The notes: generated by a model not told the origin, from the letters alone. Positions 24,452-33,082 are shown, numbered from the stretch's first letter. The stretch is 64,000 bases of DNA from Amycolatopsis sp. CA-230715 (GCF_018736145.1 NZ_CP059997.1:2851501-2915500), one strand, 5' to 3'. Program-made: numbers and translations.

Positions 24452-25322
24452 CCTCGACAACCCCGTTCCTCTCCGCTGTTTCCTCGTCCACCGGCAGGTC
24501 CGCCGGTGCGTTATCGGGGATATCGTCACTCACCCGTTCGGGCTGGGCAACGGAATAGCCCGGTTCCCCGCTGCGGGTGTGGTGATCGAGGAAGCGCAGC
24601 AGCTCCACCGGGAACGGCAGCACGAGCGTCGAGTTCTTCTCCGAAGCCACCTGCACGACCGTCTCCAGCAGGCGCAGCTGCAACGCGGCCGGGGTGTCGG
24701 CCATCGCGGCGGCGGCCTGCGCCAGCTTGTGCGAGGCCTGCAGCTCGCCGTCCGCCGAGATCACCCTGGCTCTGCGCTCGCGTTCGGCCTCGGCCTGCCG
24801 CGACATGGACCGCTTCATCGTCTCCGGCAGCGCCACGTCCTTGATCTCGACCCGGTCGATCTGGACGCCCCAGCCCAGCGCGGGGCTGTCGATCATCAGC
24901 TCGAGGCCCTGGTTGAGCCGCTCGCGGTTGGACAGCAGATCGTCGAGATCGCTCTTCCCGATGATGGACCGCAGGCTGGTCTGCGCGACCTGTCCGACCG
25001 CGAACCGGTAATCCTGCACATTGACCGCGGCGGTCACCGGATCGATCACCCTGAAGTACACCACCGCGTCGACGCGCACCGTCACGTTGTCCCTGGTGAT
25101 GCCGTCCTGCGCGGGCACCGGCAGCGTGATCACCTGCATGTTCACCCGTTGCAGCCGGTCGACGAACGGCACGAGCGCGACCAGGCCCGCGTCCCGCACC
25201 TTCGGCCGCACCCGGCCGAAGCGGAACACCAGCCCGCGTTCGAACTGCCGGACCACGCGCATGCTCGACGCGAGGCCGACCGCCCCGGCCGCGAGCACCC
25301 CGGAAATGATTTCGAGCACCAT
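24435..25322 (-). CDS. Slipin (SPFH/band 7 membrane protein)
   Basis: A 295-residue stomatin-like protein. One N-terminal hydrophobic segment (VLEIISGVLAAGAVGLASSM) anchors it, then the SPFH domain follows: RVVRQFERGLVFRFGRV, PVPAQDGITRDNVTVRVDAVVYFRV and LRSIIGKSDLDDLLSNRERLNQ. A charged coiled-coil (MKRSMSRQAEAERERRARVISADGE) leads to the C-terminal part LQLRLLETVVQVASEKNSTLVLPFP. Slipins assemble at the membrane and scaffold protease or lipid microdomains. No NfeD partner is adjacent; the coupled downstream gene of unknown function is the only neighbour in the operon. The ATG at 25322 has GGAG upstream. Confidence 0.9.
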   Translation of the reverse strand: MVLEIISGVLAAGAVGLASSMRVVRQFERGLVFRFGRVRPKVRDAGLVALVPFVDRLQRVNMQVITLPVPAQDGITRDNVTVRVDAVVYFRVIDPVTAAVNVQDYRFAVGQVAQTSLRSIIGKSDLDDLLSNRERLNQGLELMIDSPALGWGVQIDRVEIKDVALPETMKRSMSRQAEAERERRARVISADGELQASHKLAQAAAAMADTPAALQLRLLETVVQVASEKNSTLVLPFPVELLRFLDHHTRSGEPGYSVAQPERVSDDIPDNAPADLPVDEETAERNGVVEDGRVG

Positions 25323-25516
25323 GACGGCTCCCGATCTCGCAGGCCCCCTGCCCGTCCGATTCTACGCCCGGCCTGGGGATTCGATATGGCGTCGAAGGCG
25401 CCGATGCCGTGTGCCCCGATCGGGGCAGCCGCGCAGAACGCGTGCCACAACGCGACCCGGAACTGTCAGACTGATGAGGCAGAGTGGTCAGAAGAACGCA
25501 GAAGGGGTGTGCGGAC

Positions 25517-25720
25517 ATGACCGCGTTGGCCGAGAACCCGGCGGGCGACGTCACCTGGGCTGACGCCGCCGACCTGCGCGCTGCGGTTGAGAACGCCCTG
25601 GCCAGGGCCGAATGCTCGTTTGACGAGCTGGCGGCCCAAGCACATCGGGGGCAGTTCACCTCGATGCGAGCACGATTGGCGTGGCTAGCGATCGGCGATC
25701 TCCACGGGGCGGACCTCTGA
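25517..25720 (+). CDS. Small unknown protein, first gene of two-gene cassette
   Basis: A 67-residue acidic protein: TALAENPAGDVTWADAADLR, then a helical end CSFDELAAQAHRGQFTSMRARLAWLAIGDL. Short proteins with this FDEL-x-GxFxSxRARLAW ending occur in actinobacteria beside genes of unknown function. It has no export signal. The ATG at 25517 has GAAGGGG about ten bases upstream. Its 3' end overlaps the next frame, and both have a visibly lower GC content than the neighbours, which suggests acquisition as a unit. A toxin-antitoxin-like or prophage-derived pair is possible but not shown. Confidence 0.7.
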   Translation: MTALAENPAGDVTWADAADLRAAVENALARAECSFDELAAQAHRGQFTSMRARLAWLAIGDLHGADL

Positions 25721-26379
25721 CTCGCAGGTTCGCCCTCGAACGGGAGTCCCACGGATTCAGCGTCGAACTGGGCGAGTTGCTGAACAGCACCGTGTGCACA
25801 GGCGTGAAGATCAAATCGGTGGCCTCGGACCACACGCGGCAGCGAACCGTCGTCGGATACGGAATCACCAAACGGGAGCAGGATCTGCGCCAGGCGATAC
25901 CGTTGACCTTGGGCAAGAAGGCACCCCGGTTCTTCCTCGGCCTGCACTTCCGGCTGACACCCGATCACGTCCACGAGCACCTGATGGTCGAGAGCTCCGT
26001 GTTCACCGTGTCGCTTACCGAAGATCCGTCGAGACCGCTGTTCCACTACGACTACGAGCGCGATAAAGGGGACGGCTACCCGGAAGCTCACCTTCAGATC
26101 TGCGCGTCGTCACCGGACTGGGACCAAGCCGGGATACGGCTGGACGGCTCGGGACGCCTGCTGGAAAAGCTCCATCTGCCCGTCGGTGGCCGCCGGTTCC
26201 GCCCGGCTGTGGAGGACATCATTGAGTTCCTGGTTTGCGAGCAGCTAGCCGAAGGACGTCCTGGCTGGCGCACGGCAGTCGAGGAAGGACGACAGCGCTT
26301 CCAAGAAAAGCAGCTGCGCGCTGCGGTCAGAAAGCATCCCGATGTCGCTCGGGCTGCACTGGAGGAGAGCCACCGGTAA
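25681..26379 (+). CDS. Unknown protein, second gene of two-gene cassette
   Basis: A protein of about 220-232 residues with no recognised domain. The core reads VELGELLNSTVCTGVKIKSVASDHTRQRTVVGYGITK, RFFLGLHFRLTPDHVHEHLMVESSVFTVSL and YDYERDKGDGYPEAHLQI. The conserved-looking histidines (HVHEH, HFR) hint at metal or nucleic-acid binding, without proof. The frame opens at GTG 25681, 40 bases inside the upstream gene; CTG 25717, which overlaps its stop as CTGA, is an alternative. Coupling is clear either way. GC content is lower than the surroundings (runs such as TTGGGCAAGAAGG). Confidence 0.65.
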   Translation: MASDRRSPRGGPLTRRFALERESHGFSVELGELLNSTVCTGVKIKSVASDHTRQRTVVGYGITKREQDLRQAIPLTLGKKAPRFFLGLHFRLTPDHVHEHLMVESSVFTVSLTEDPSRPLFHYDYERDKGDGYPEAHLQICASSPDWDQAGIRLDGSGRLLEKLHLPVGGRRFRPAVEDIIEFLVCEQLAEGRPGWRTAVEEGRQRFQEKQLRAAVRKHPDVARAALEESHR

Positions 26380-26418
26380 CAGCGTGAGCGTCGCCGATTC
26401 CCCTGGCAGAGTGGAGGG

Positions 26419-27306
26419 GTGCAGATACCGCCGATCCCCGCCGCCTTCGTCGAAGAGATCGCCGAACGCGAAGGGGACGAGGGCCGCGCCTGGCTCGCTC
26501 AGCTTCCCGCCGAAGTCGAGCGCTGCTTCGAGCACTGGAAGCTCCGCCCCGACGGCGACCCGATGCACGGCTACACCGCCGTCGTCTACCCCGCGGTAGC
26601 CGTCGACGGCACTCCTGCCGTGGTGAAACTCCCTTGGCAGGACGACGAAACCCGCGACGAGCGCCTCGCTTTGTCCACATGGGACGGTGCGGGTTCGGTG
26701 CTGCTGCTCGATCACGACGACACCGGCGCGCTGCTGCTCGAACGGCTCGACCACGCGCGTTCGCTGGACGGGGAACCGATCGGCCCCGCGGTCGAGATCG
26801 CGGGCGGGCTGCTGCGCGGGCTCGCCGTCGAAGCGCCGCCGTTGTCGCGCTCGCTGGCGGCCGAGGCCGAACGGTGGGCGGCCGAACTGCCGGAACTGTG
26901 GCGGGAGCTGGACGAGCCGCTGCCCCGCCGCATGCTGGACGCGACGCTCGACGTGTGCCGCAACCTCGGGCCCGAAGCGGGCACGCTCCTGGTCAACGAG
27001 GATCCGCACTACCTGAACGTACTGGCGGGCACTCGCGAACCGTGGCTCGTGATCGACCCGAAGCCGCTCACCGGCGACGTCGAGTTCGGCGTGATCCCCT
27101 TGCTGTGGAACAGGTTCGCCGAGTCCACACTGGACGAACGGTTCGCCGCGGTGGTGTCGGCGGCGAACCTCGACCGCGACCGCGCGCTCGCCTGGACACT
27201 GGTGCGCGCGGTGGTGAACTGGCTGGACCTCGTCGACGACGAGGACGACGACTTCCCCTGCCCGGAGGTCGTCCGGATCGCCGAATGGGCGGCACCGGGG
27301 GTGTGA
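26419..27306 (+). CDS. APH(6)-like aminoglycoside/hydroxyurea phosphotransferase
   Basis: A 295-residue kinase resembling streptomycin 6-phosphotransferases (StrB, APH(6)). The N-lobe has VVKLPWQDDETRDERLAL with the ATP-binding lysine. The catalytic loop is LVNEDPHYLNVLAG (the aspartate replaces the usual HGDLHHxN form), followed by WLVIDPKPLTGDVEFGVIPLLWNR, typical of this family. The GTG at 26419 directly follows GGAGG. The protein is cytosolic. It may inactivate streptomycin-like drugs or phosphorylate another metabolite; actinomycete genomes carry many such genes without proven resistance. Confidence 0.82.
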   Translation: MQIPPIPAAFVEEIAEREGDEGRAWLAQLPAEVERCFEHWKLRPDGDPMHGYTAVVYPAVAVDGTPAVVKLPWQDDETRDERLALSTWDGAGSVLLLDHDDTGALLLERLDHARSLDGEPIGPAVEIAGGLLRGLAVEAPPLSRSLAAEAERWAAELPELWRELDEPLPRRMLDATLDVCRNLGPEAGTLLVNEDPHYLNVLAGTREPWLVIDPKPLTGDVEFGVIPLLWNRFAESTLDERFAAVVSAANLDRDRALAWTLVRAVVNWLDLVDDEDDDFPCPEVVRIAEWAAPGV

Positions 27307-27347
27307 AACCGCACGTGCCCGAGCGCGGTTCCTGTCATCATGGCGAA

Positions 27348-27827
27348 ATGACCGAAAACCCGGTGAACAGGATCGCGACCGGCTACGGGCGCTTCTACGC
27401 CCCGATCGCGGTGTGCCTGTTCGCGTTCCTGTTCTTCCCGCTCTACGACACGGTGGTCGTGCGCGAAGAAGGAGTGGAGTTCACCTCCACCTACGGCACG
27501 GTGTTCGACATGGCGACGAACAGCGGCGGCGCGCCCGCGATGATCGGCATCCTGCTGCTCGCCGCCCTCCTCGCGATGCTGGCCGTCGCCGCGGTCCGCG
27601 GCGCCGTGCCCCCGCTGCTGGTGACGATGGCGGTCGTGTCGACGCTGATGGCGGTGCTCGTGCTCACCAAGGTCGGGACCGGCACCCCCGCCCCGCCGAT
27701 CACCGACGCGGGCAAGGCGGGTGTCGCGCTGCTGATCGCCACGGCGGTGCTCACCGCCGTCCACGCGGTGCACTTTTCGGCCCTGCGAAGGCGAAACACC
27801 GCCGCACCCGATTCCGAACCGCGCTGA
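27348..27827 (+). CDS. Four-span membrane protein of unknown function
   Basis: A 159-residue protein with about four membrane segments: FYAPIAVCLFAFLFFPLYDTVVV, MIGILLLAALLAMLAVAAV, PPLLVTMAVVSTLMAVLVLTKVG and VALLIATAVLTAVHAVHF. A short extracellular loop (REEGVEFTSTYGTVFDMATNSGG) lies between the first two. The ATG at 27348 gives a clean N-terminus (MTENPVNRIATGYG); an upstream in-frame GTG lacks a site. I recognise no family. It lies 41 bases after the APH-like gene on the same strand. Confidence 0.75.
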   Translation: MTENPVNRIATGYGRFYAPIAVCLFAFLFFPLYDTVVVREEGVEFTSTYGTVFDMATNSGGAPAMIGILLLAALLAMLAVAAVRGAVPPLLVTMAVVSTLMAVLVLTKVGTGTPAPPITDAGKAGVALLIATAVLTAVHAVHFSALRRRNTAAPDSEPR

Positions 27828-27933
27828 TCGTCCACAGTGGAGGGCGCCGGGCGGCTGACAGCGCGCGAGGAGCCATCGCGGGTGTGAGATCCGCGACCCA
27901 GCGGGGGCGCCCGGCAGCCGATAACCTGGCGCC

Positions 27934-29229
27934 ATGGCCGCCGTGAACAGGGTTTTCGCCGCTCAGCTCGCGGGACTGCCGGTGTTCGGCCCCGACGGGG
28001 AGTCGATCGGCAAGGTGCGCGATCTCGTCGCGGGGCTCCGGCTCGACGCGCAGCCGCCGCGCATCCTCGGTGTCGTCGTCGAGCTGACCACCCGGCGCCG
28101 GGTTTTCGTGCCCATGCTGCGCGTCACCTCGATCGAGCCCAACGCCGTCACGATGGCCACCGGCTCGATCAACATGCGCCACTTCCACCAGCGCCCCAAC
28201 GAAGTGCTCGTGGTCGGCCAGCTGCTGGACGCGCACGCGTTCCTCGCCGACACGACCACGCGCGTCACCGTCGTCGACGCGGCGATGGAGCCGACCAGGA
28301 CGCGCGACTGGGTACTCGCGAAGCTCGCCATCCGCGAGCGCAGCACGCGGCTCGGGCTCGGCCGCCGCCGCTCGTCGCTGCAGGTGGTGCCGTGGGGCGA
28401 GGTGTCGGGGCTCGGGCTCACCGATCTTTCCGGGCAGCCGCAGGGCGCCGGGCAGCTGCTGGTGTTGTTCGACACCATGCGCGCCGTCGACGTGGCGGCG
28501 ACCCTGCGCGATCTCCCGCTCAAACGCCGCCACGAGGTCGCCGACGCGATGGACGACGAACGCCTCGCCGACGTCATCGAGGAACTGCCCGAGGACGACC
28601 AGAAGGAGCTGCTCTCCTACCTGCCGGAGGAACGCGGCGCGGACGTGCTCGAAGCGATGAACCCCGATGACGCCGCGGACCTGCTCGCCGAGCTGACCCC
28701 GGCCGACCAGAGCCGCCTGCTGGAGCTGATGGAGCCGGAGGAATCGGCGCCGGTGCGGCGACTGCTCGCGTATTCGTCGGACACCGCGGGCGGGCTGATG
28801 ACCCCGGAGCCGGTGGTGCTGGCGCCGGACGCGACGGTCGCCGAAGCGCTCGCCAGGATCCGCAACGCCGAGCTGCCCGCCGCGCTCGCCAGCATGGTGT
28901 TCGTGTGCCGCCCGCCGACCGAGACCCCGACCGGCCGGTACGTCGGCTGCGTCCACTTCCAGCGCCTGCTGCGGGAACCGCCCGCGGAACTCGTGGCGAG
29001 CGCCGTCGACACCGATCTCCCGGCCTTGCGGCCGACCACCTCGCTGGCCGAGGTCACCCGCTACTTCGCCGCGTACAACCTCGCCTGCGGTCCCGTCGTG
29101 GACTCCGGCGACCACCTGCTGGGCGCGGTCACCGTCGACGACGTGCTCGACCACCTGCTGCCGGAGGACTGGCGCGAAACCGGCCTGCACGACGTGGCAG
29201 GCGAACGGGAGGGCGAAATCCATGCCTGA
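27934..29229 (+). CDS. Soluble PRC-barrel / MgtE N-domain / CBS protein
   Basis: A 431-residue protein without membrane spans. The first 90 residues form a PRC-barrel-like domain (LAGLPVFGPDGESIGKVRDLVAGL), with a second similar piece near 150. Residues about 190-290 form the MgtE intracellular N domain (LPLKRRHEVADAMDDERLADVIEELPEDDQKELLSYLPEERGADVLEAMNPDDAADLL). Two CBS motifs follow (AGGLMTPEPVVLAPDATVAEAL and LVASAVDTDLPALRPTTSLAEV). In MgtE channels these parts sense Mg2+ and gate the pore, but the pore is absent here. It overlaps the DUF1003 gene by eight bases. The pair is conserved in mycobacteria (Rv1231c/Rv1232c region). Confidence 0.9.
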   Translation: MAAVNRVFAAQLAGLPVFGPDGESIGKVRDLVAGLRLDAQPPRILGVVVELTTRRRVFVPMLRVTSIEPNAVTMATGSINMRHFHQRPNEVLVVGQLLDAHAFLADTTTRVTVVDAAMEPTRTRDWVLAKLAIRERSTRLGLGRRRSSLQVVPWGEVSGLGLTDLSGQPQGAGQLLVLFDTMRAVDVAATLRDLPLKRRHEVADAMDDERLADVIEELPEDDQKELLSYLPEERGADVLEAMNPDDAADLLAELTPADQSRLLELMEPEESAPVRRLLAYSSDTAGGLMTPEPVVLAPDATVAEALARIRNAELPAALASMVFVCRPPTETPTGRYVGCVHFQRLLREPPAELVASAVDTDLPALRPTTSLAEVTRYFAAYNLACGPVVDSGDHLLGAVTVDDVLDHLLPEDWRETGLHDVAGEREGEIHA

Positions 29230-29746
29230 ACTGCTGCCGCGCCGCCACCTCGACCAGCCCGGCCGCCAGCGCAGGCTCGCGCTCAGCCTCGACCCCGACG
29301 CGTTCGGCCGGTTCACCGAACGCGTCGCGCGGTTCCTCGGCACCGGGAAGTACCTGTTCTGGCAGACCCTGATCGTGATCGTCTGGATCGCGCTGAACCT
29401 GGCCGCGGTGTCGCTGCAGTGGGACCCGTACCCGTTCATCCTGCTGAACCTGGCGTTCTCCACCCAGGCCGCCTACGCGGCGCCGCTGATCCTGCTGGCC
29501 CAGAACCGGCAGGACGACCGCGACCGGGTCTCGCTCGACGAGGACCGCGCCCGCGCGGCGCAGACGAAGGCGGACACCGAATACCTGGCACGGGAAATCG
29601 CGTCGCTGCGGATCGCCGTCGGCGAGGTCGCCACCCGCGACTACCTCCGCGGTGAGCTGGACAAGCTGCGCGAGGACCTCAACGTCAACGCGAACCGGCG
29701 GAAGTCCAAGAGCAGGGCCGACCAGAGCGGCACTACCCATCCGTAA
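29222..29746 (+). CDS. DUF1003 membrane protein
   Basis: A 174-residue protein with the DUF1003 core: ARFLGTGKYLFWQTLIVIVWIALNLAAV and QWDPYPFILLNLAFSTQAAYAAPLILLAQNRQ, two membrane helices joined by the conserved DPYPFILLN turn. The C-terminal 80 residues are charged and helical (RAAQTKADTEYLAREIASLRIAVGEVATRDYL). The ATG at 29222 overlaps the preceding MgtE-N gene, so the pair is translationally coupled and probably acts together, perhaps in divalent cation homeostasis. The biochemical function is unknown. Confidence 0.9.
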   Translation: MPELLPRRHLDQPGRQRRLALSLDPDAFGRFTERVARFLGTGKYLFWQTLIVIVWIALNLAAVSLQWDPYPFILLNLAFSTQAAYAAPLILLAQNRQDDRDRVSLDEDRARAAQTKADTEYLAREIASLRIAVGEVATRDYLRGELDKLREDLNVNANRRKSKSRADQSGTTHP

Positions 29747-29786
29747 CATGGAGGACGAAGCAGTCCCTCAGCGAAGGCCGGTACCC

Positions 29787-30932
29787 GTGACCAGCACACA
29801 GCAGATCCCGTCGGCAGAAGACGTCCGCACCGCGCTGGCGGGCGTCTACGACCCGGAGATCAAGAAACCGATCACCGACCTCGGCATGGTCAAGGACGTC
29901 GCGATCGGCGAAGACGGCGTGGTCACCGTCGGCATCTACCTCACCGTGGCCGGCTGCCCGCTGAAGGCGACGATCACCAAGGACACCACCGAGGCCGTCA
30001 GCAAGCTCGACGGCGTGCGCGACGTGCGCGTCGAGCTGGACGTGATGAGCGACGAGCAGCGCACCGAGCTGCGGAAGTCCCTGCGCGGGGACGCGAAGGA
30101 GCCGGTGATCCCGTTCGCCCAGCCCGGTTCCCTGACCAGGGTGTACTGCGTGGCCTCCGGCAAGGGCGGGGTCGGCAAGTCGAGCGTGACGGTGAACCTC
30201 GCGGTCGCGATGGCCCAGCGCGGGCTTTCCGTCGGCGTGGTCGACGCCGACATCTACGGCCACTCGGTGCCGCGCATGCTCGGCGCGAGCGAGAAGCCGA
30301 CCAAGGTCGACACCATGATCATGCCGCCGCAGTCGCACGGCGTGAAGGTCATCTCGATCGGCATGTTCACGCCGGGCAACACGCCCGTGGTGTGGCGGGG
30401 GCCGATGCTGCACCGCGCGCTGCAGCAGTTCCTCGCGGACGTGTTCTGGGGCGATCTCGACGTGCTGCTGCTCGACCTGCCGCCCGGCACCGGCGACATC
30501 GCGATCTCGGTGGCGCAGCTCATCCCGAACGCCGAGATCCTGGTGGTGACCACCCCGCAGCAGGCGGCGGCCGAGGTCGCCGAGCGCGCGGGCGCGATCT
30601 CGGTGCAGACGCGGCAGCGGCTCGCGGGCGTGATCGAGAACATGTCGTGGCTCGAAACCCCGGACGGCACGCGCATGGAGATCTTCGGCTCCGGCGGCGG
30701 CCAGCAGGTCGCGGACTCGCTGACGAAGACCACCGGGGCGACGGTGCCGCTGCTCGGCCAGGTGCCGCTCGACCCGAAGCTGCGCGAGCAGGGCGACGCG
30801 GGCAAGCCGATCGTGCTCACCGAACCGGACTCCGCCGCGTCGAAGGTCCTCAAGGAGGCCGCCGAAAAGCTCTCCGTGCGGGCGCGGGGCCTCGCCGGAA
30901 TGATGCTGAACGTGACCCCCGCGGGCCGCTGA
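29787..30932 (+). CDS. mrp: Mrp/ApbC iron-sulfur carrier ATPase
   Basis: A 381-residue P-loop ATPase of the Mrp/Nbp35 group that helps load Fe-S clusters onto apoproteins in the cytosol. The N-terminal MIP18/DUF59 domain holds VYDPEIKKPITDLGMVKDV. Walker A is GKGGVGKSS near residue 125, preceded by YCVASGK; the deviant Mrp features DADIYGHSVPRM and LLDLPPGTGD follow. The two cysteines usually bridging clusters near the C-terminus were not clearly seen. The GTG at 29787 has GAAGG eight bases upstream and gives the same length as mycobacterial Mrp; ATG 29748 is an alternative without a clear site. Confidence 0.93.
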   Translation: MTSTQQIPSAEDVRTALAGVYDPEIKKPITDLGMVKDVAIGEDGVVTVGIYLTVAGCPLKATITKDTTEAVSKLDGVRDVRVELDVMSDEQRTELRKSLRGDAKEPVIPFAQPGSLTRVYCVASGKGGVGKSSVTVNLAVAMAQRGLSVGVVDADIYGHSVPRMLGASEKPTKVDTMIMPPQSHGVKVISIGMFTPGNTPVVWRGPMLHRALQQFLADVFWGDLDVLLLDLPPGTGDIAISVAQLIPNAEILVVTTPQQAAAEVAERAGAISVQTRQRLAGVIENMSWLETPDGTRMEIFGSGGGQQVADSLTKTTGATVPLLGQVPLDPKLREQGDAGKPIVLTEPDSAASKVLKEAAEKLSVRARGLAGMMLNVTPAGR

Positions 30933-30938
30933 CGTACG

Positions 30939-30990
30939 CCCCTAAAGTGGCCTTCGGGGCGTTGGATGCCCCGAACGTCACTTCGGGGCG
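30939..30990. repeat. Pair of palindromic repeats (cluster 2)
   Basis: Two units (GCCCCTAAAGTGGCCTTCGG... at 30939-30961, and a GCCCCGAACGTCACTTCGGG... unit at 30969-30990) lie 30 bases apart with a GTTGGAT spacer. They fill the gap between convergent mrp and tatB, where they could act as a bidirectional terminator. Confidence 0.8.
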
Positions 30991-31002
30991 TCGGTGAAGA
31001 GG

Positions 31003-31410
31003 TCAGGTGGCGTCCGGGTCGACCGGAGGTTTTTCGCCTGGCTTCAGGGGTTCGGCTTGCGGGGTGCTCGAGGCGGGGAAGCCGTTCGGCTTGGCGCCCG
31101 CCCCGTTCGTGTAGCCGTTTTCCTTGATCCCCAACGGATCCGTGTCACCGTCGAAGAGGTGCTGGGTGACCGCGCGCTTCGGGTCGAAGTTCCGCAGGCC
31201 GCGCAGGTCCTCCAGGGGCTTGCGCAGCTCGTCGAAGTCCGAGCCCATCTCGTCCCGCAGCTGCTGGCGCGCGCCGGTGGCGAAATCGCGGACCTTGCGC
31301 ATGCTCTTCGCGACCCACGAAGCGGCCTCGGGCAGCCGTTCGGGGCCGAGAACGAACAACGCGACGACGATGAGCACGAGGATCTCGCCCCAGCCAACGC
31401 TCTCGAACAC
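31003..31410 (-). CDS. tatB: Twin-arginine translocase subunit TatB
   Basis: A 135-residue TatB. The N-terminal membrane helix VGWGEILVLIVVALFVLGPERLPE is followed by the amphipathic helix AASWVAKSMRKVRDFATGARQQLRDEMGSDF, both diagnostic of Tat A/B proteins; the GPERLP hinge marks TatB. The acidic tail (LGIKENGYTNGAG) is family-like. The GTG at 31410 has GGAGG seven bases upstream; the frame further up to 31440 lacks a site. It is part of the complex that exports folded proteins. As in mycobacteria, it lies next to htrA downstream of sigE-rseA. Confidence 0.9.
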   Translation of the reverse strand: MFESVGWGEILVLIVVALFVLGPERLPEAASWVAKSMRKVRDFATGARQQLRDEMGSDFDELRKPLEDLRGLRNFDPKRAVTQHLFDGDTDPLGIKENGYTNGAGAKPNGFPASSTPQAEPLKPGEKPPVDPDAT

Positions 31411-31466
31411 CCGCGTACCTCCGCCTAGACCCGCCGACACCGTAGCGTCCCGGCAAGAATACCCCG

Positions 31467-32990
31467 TTAATCGCTGCCCAAGGTGACGTCAACGGTGAGC
31501 TGACGGCCGTCGCGGACGACCTGCACCGGCACCACTTCGCCGACGGCGTGGCTGCGCACGGCCACGGTCAGCTCCGCGGCGGTGCGGACCATCCGGTCGC
31601 CGATCTTGGTGATCACGTCGCCTTCGGCGATCCCGGCCTGCTGCGCGGGGCTGCCCGGCGGCACGTTCTGCACGCGCGCGCCCTCGGAGCTGTTCGCCGA
31701 CACCGACGCCGCGTTCACCCCGATGTCGGCGTGCTTGACCGAGCCGCTCTTGATCAGCGTCTCCGCGATCTTGACCGCGTCGTCCGACGGGATCGCGAAC
31801 CCGATGCCGATGCTGCCGCCCTGCCCGCCGGGACCGGCGTCGGTGCGGATCGAGGTGTTGATGCCGATCAGCGCGCCGGTGGAGTCGACGAGCGCGCCGC
31901 CGGAGTTGCCGCGGTTGATCGGCGCGTCGGTCTGGATCGCGTCGTAGGTCATCGGCGGGTCACCGTTCTCGCCCTGCGCGGTGACCGGGCGGTGCAGCGC
32001 GCTCACAATGCCCGAGGTGACCGTGTTCTCCAGGCCGAGCGGCGAGCCGACGGCGATCACCGAATCGCCCGGCTGCAGGTTCGCCGACTTACCGACCTGG
32101 ACCACGGTCGGGTTCGCGACGTTGACCTTGATCACCGCGAGATCGGACTTGGGGTCCGTCCCGACGACCTTCGCCTCGAGGCGGGACCCGTCCAGGAACA
32201 CCGTGGTGATCTTGGCTTTGCCGTCGCTCACCGCGAGCGAGACGACGTGGTTGTTGGTGAGCACGTAGCCCTTCGGGTCGATCAGCACGCCCGAACCGGA
32301 CACCCCGGACTGGCCGGAGACGACCTCGATCGACACGACCGCGGGCGAGACCCGCTTCGCGATGTCCGCCACCGAGCCGGGCGCACGTTCCTTGCCCGCG
32401 TCGGACTCGGCGATCGTGGCCGACCCGGTGAGCGAGTTCGCCTGGTCGGTGAGCCACCAGCCGACGAGGCCGCCGACCGCGCCGACGAGCAGGGCGATCA
32501 CGCCGAGCAGGCCGAGCGCGACCGGCTTCACCCTGCGCCCGAACAGCACCTCGGGCAGCGACAGCATCGCGCTCTTCGGCCTGCTCTCTGCCTCTTCGCG
32601 CGGCTCCTCGGTGTGCACGGCGGGACCGGCGAGCACGGCACCGGCGCCGGGATCGCGCCACGGGTCACCCGGCCCCGTCCACAGCGGTTTCTCGCCGCCG
32701 CGCCCGTTCCCGTTCGGGCCGGTGTAGTCGCTGGGGCGCTGCAGCACGATGCCCTCGGCGCCGGGCGGGCGCGAGAAGGCTTCGGCGAGCGATTCCGGCG
32801 GCGGCTGCGGCTGCTTCGGGCCGGCACCGTTCTTGGCGCCGGGGGCGTACAACGTGTCGAAGGCGCCGTCCACGCCGCGCGGCCTGCCGAACGTCGCGGC
32901 CTCGGCCGGGTCCACCGGCGGGCTCACGACCGGGCGCGGCGCGAGCCTCGGCTCCCCCGGTGCGTGCTTCGGATCGTGCTCGCTCATCAT
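31467..32990 (-). CDS. htrA: HtrA-type membrane serine protease
   Basis: A 507-residue HtrA/DegP-like protease. A 150-residue proline-rich cytosolic N-terminus precedes one membrane span (VALGLLGVIALLVGAVGGLVGWWL, about 157-180). The trypsin-like domain has the triad His248 (TNNHVV), Asp283 (SDLAVI) and Ser363 (GNSGGA). A C-terminal PDZ domain (GVNAASVSANSSEGARVQ, AGIAEGDVITKIGD) follows. It degrades or refolds envelope proteins. It follows rseA by 92 bases, as in the mycobacterial sigE-rseA-htrA-tatB order. The start is either of two adjacent ATGs (32990 or 32987) behind CACGGGGA. Confidence 0.94.
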   Translation of the reverse strand: MMSEHDPKHAPGEPRLAPRPVVSPPVDPAEAATFGRPRGVDGAFDTLYAPGAKNGAGPKQPQPPPESLAEAFSRPPGAEGIVLQRPSDYTGPNGNGRGGEKPLWTGPGDPWRDPGAGAVLAGPAVHTEEPREEAESRPKSAMLSLPEVLFGRRVKPVALGLLGVIALLVGAVGGLVGWWLTDQANSLTGSATIAESDAGKERAPGSVADIAKRVSPAVVSIEVVSGQSGVSGSGVLIDPKGYVLTNNHVVSLAVSDGKAKITTVFLDGSRLEAKVVGTDPKSDLAVIKVNVANPTVVQVGKSANLQPGDSVIAVGSPLGLENTVTSGIVSALHRPVTAQGENGDPPMTYDAIQTDAPINRGNSGGALVDSTGALIGINTSIRTDAGPGGQGGSIGIGFAIPSDDAVKIAETLIKSGSVKHADIGVNAASVSANSSEGARVQNVPPGSPAQQAGIAEGDVITKIGDRMVRTAAELTVAVRSHAVGEVVPVQVVRDGRQLTVDVTLGSD

Positions 32991-33082
32991 TCCCCGTGCT
33001 GCGGCCTGTGCGGTTGCTCGGCGTGACGATACGCCAAACGTCGTCGGCTCAGTCTGCCGTCATCACGGTGAAGTGCGCGTTG

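Noticed and set aside
29748..29786. ATG 29748 as the start of Mrp.
   Set aside because: It lacks a ribosome-binding site, whereas GTG 29787 has one and gives the length of the mycobacterial homologue.
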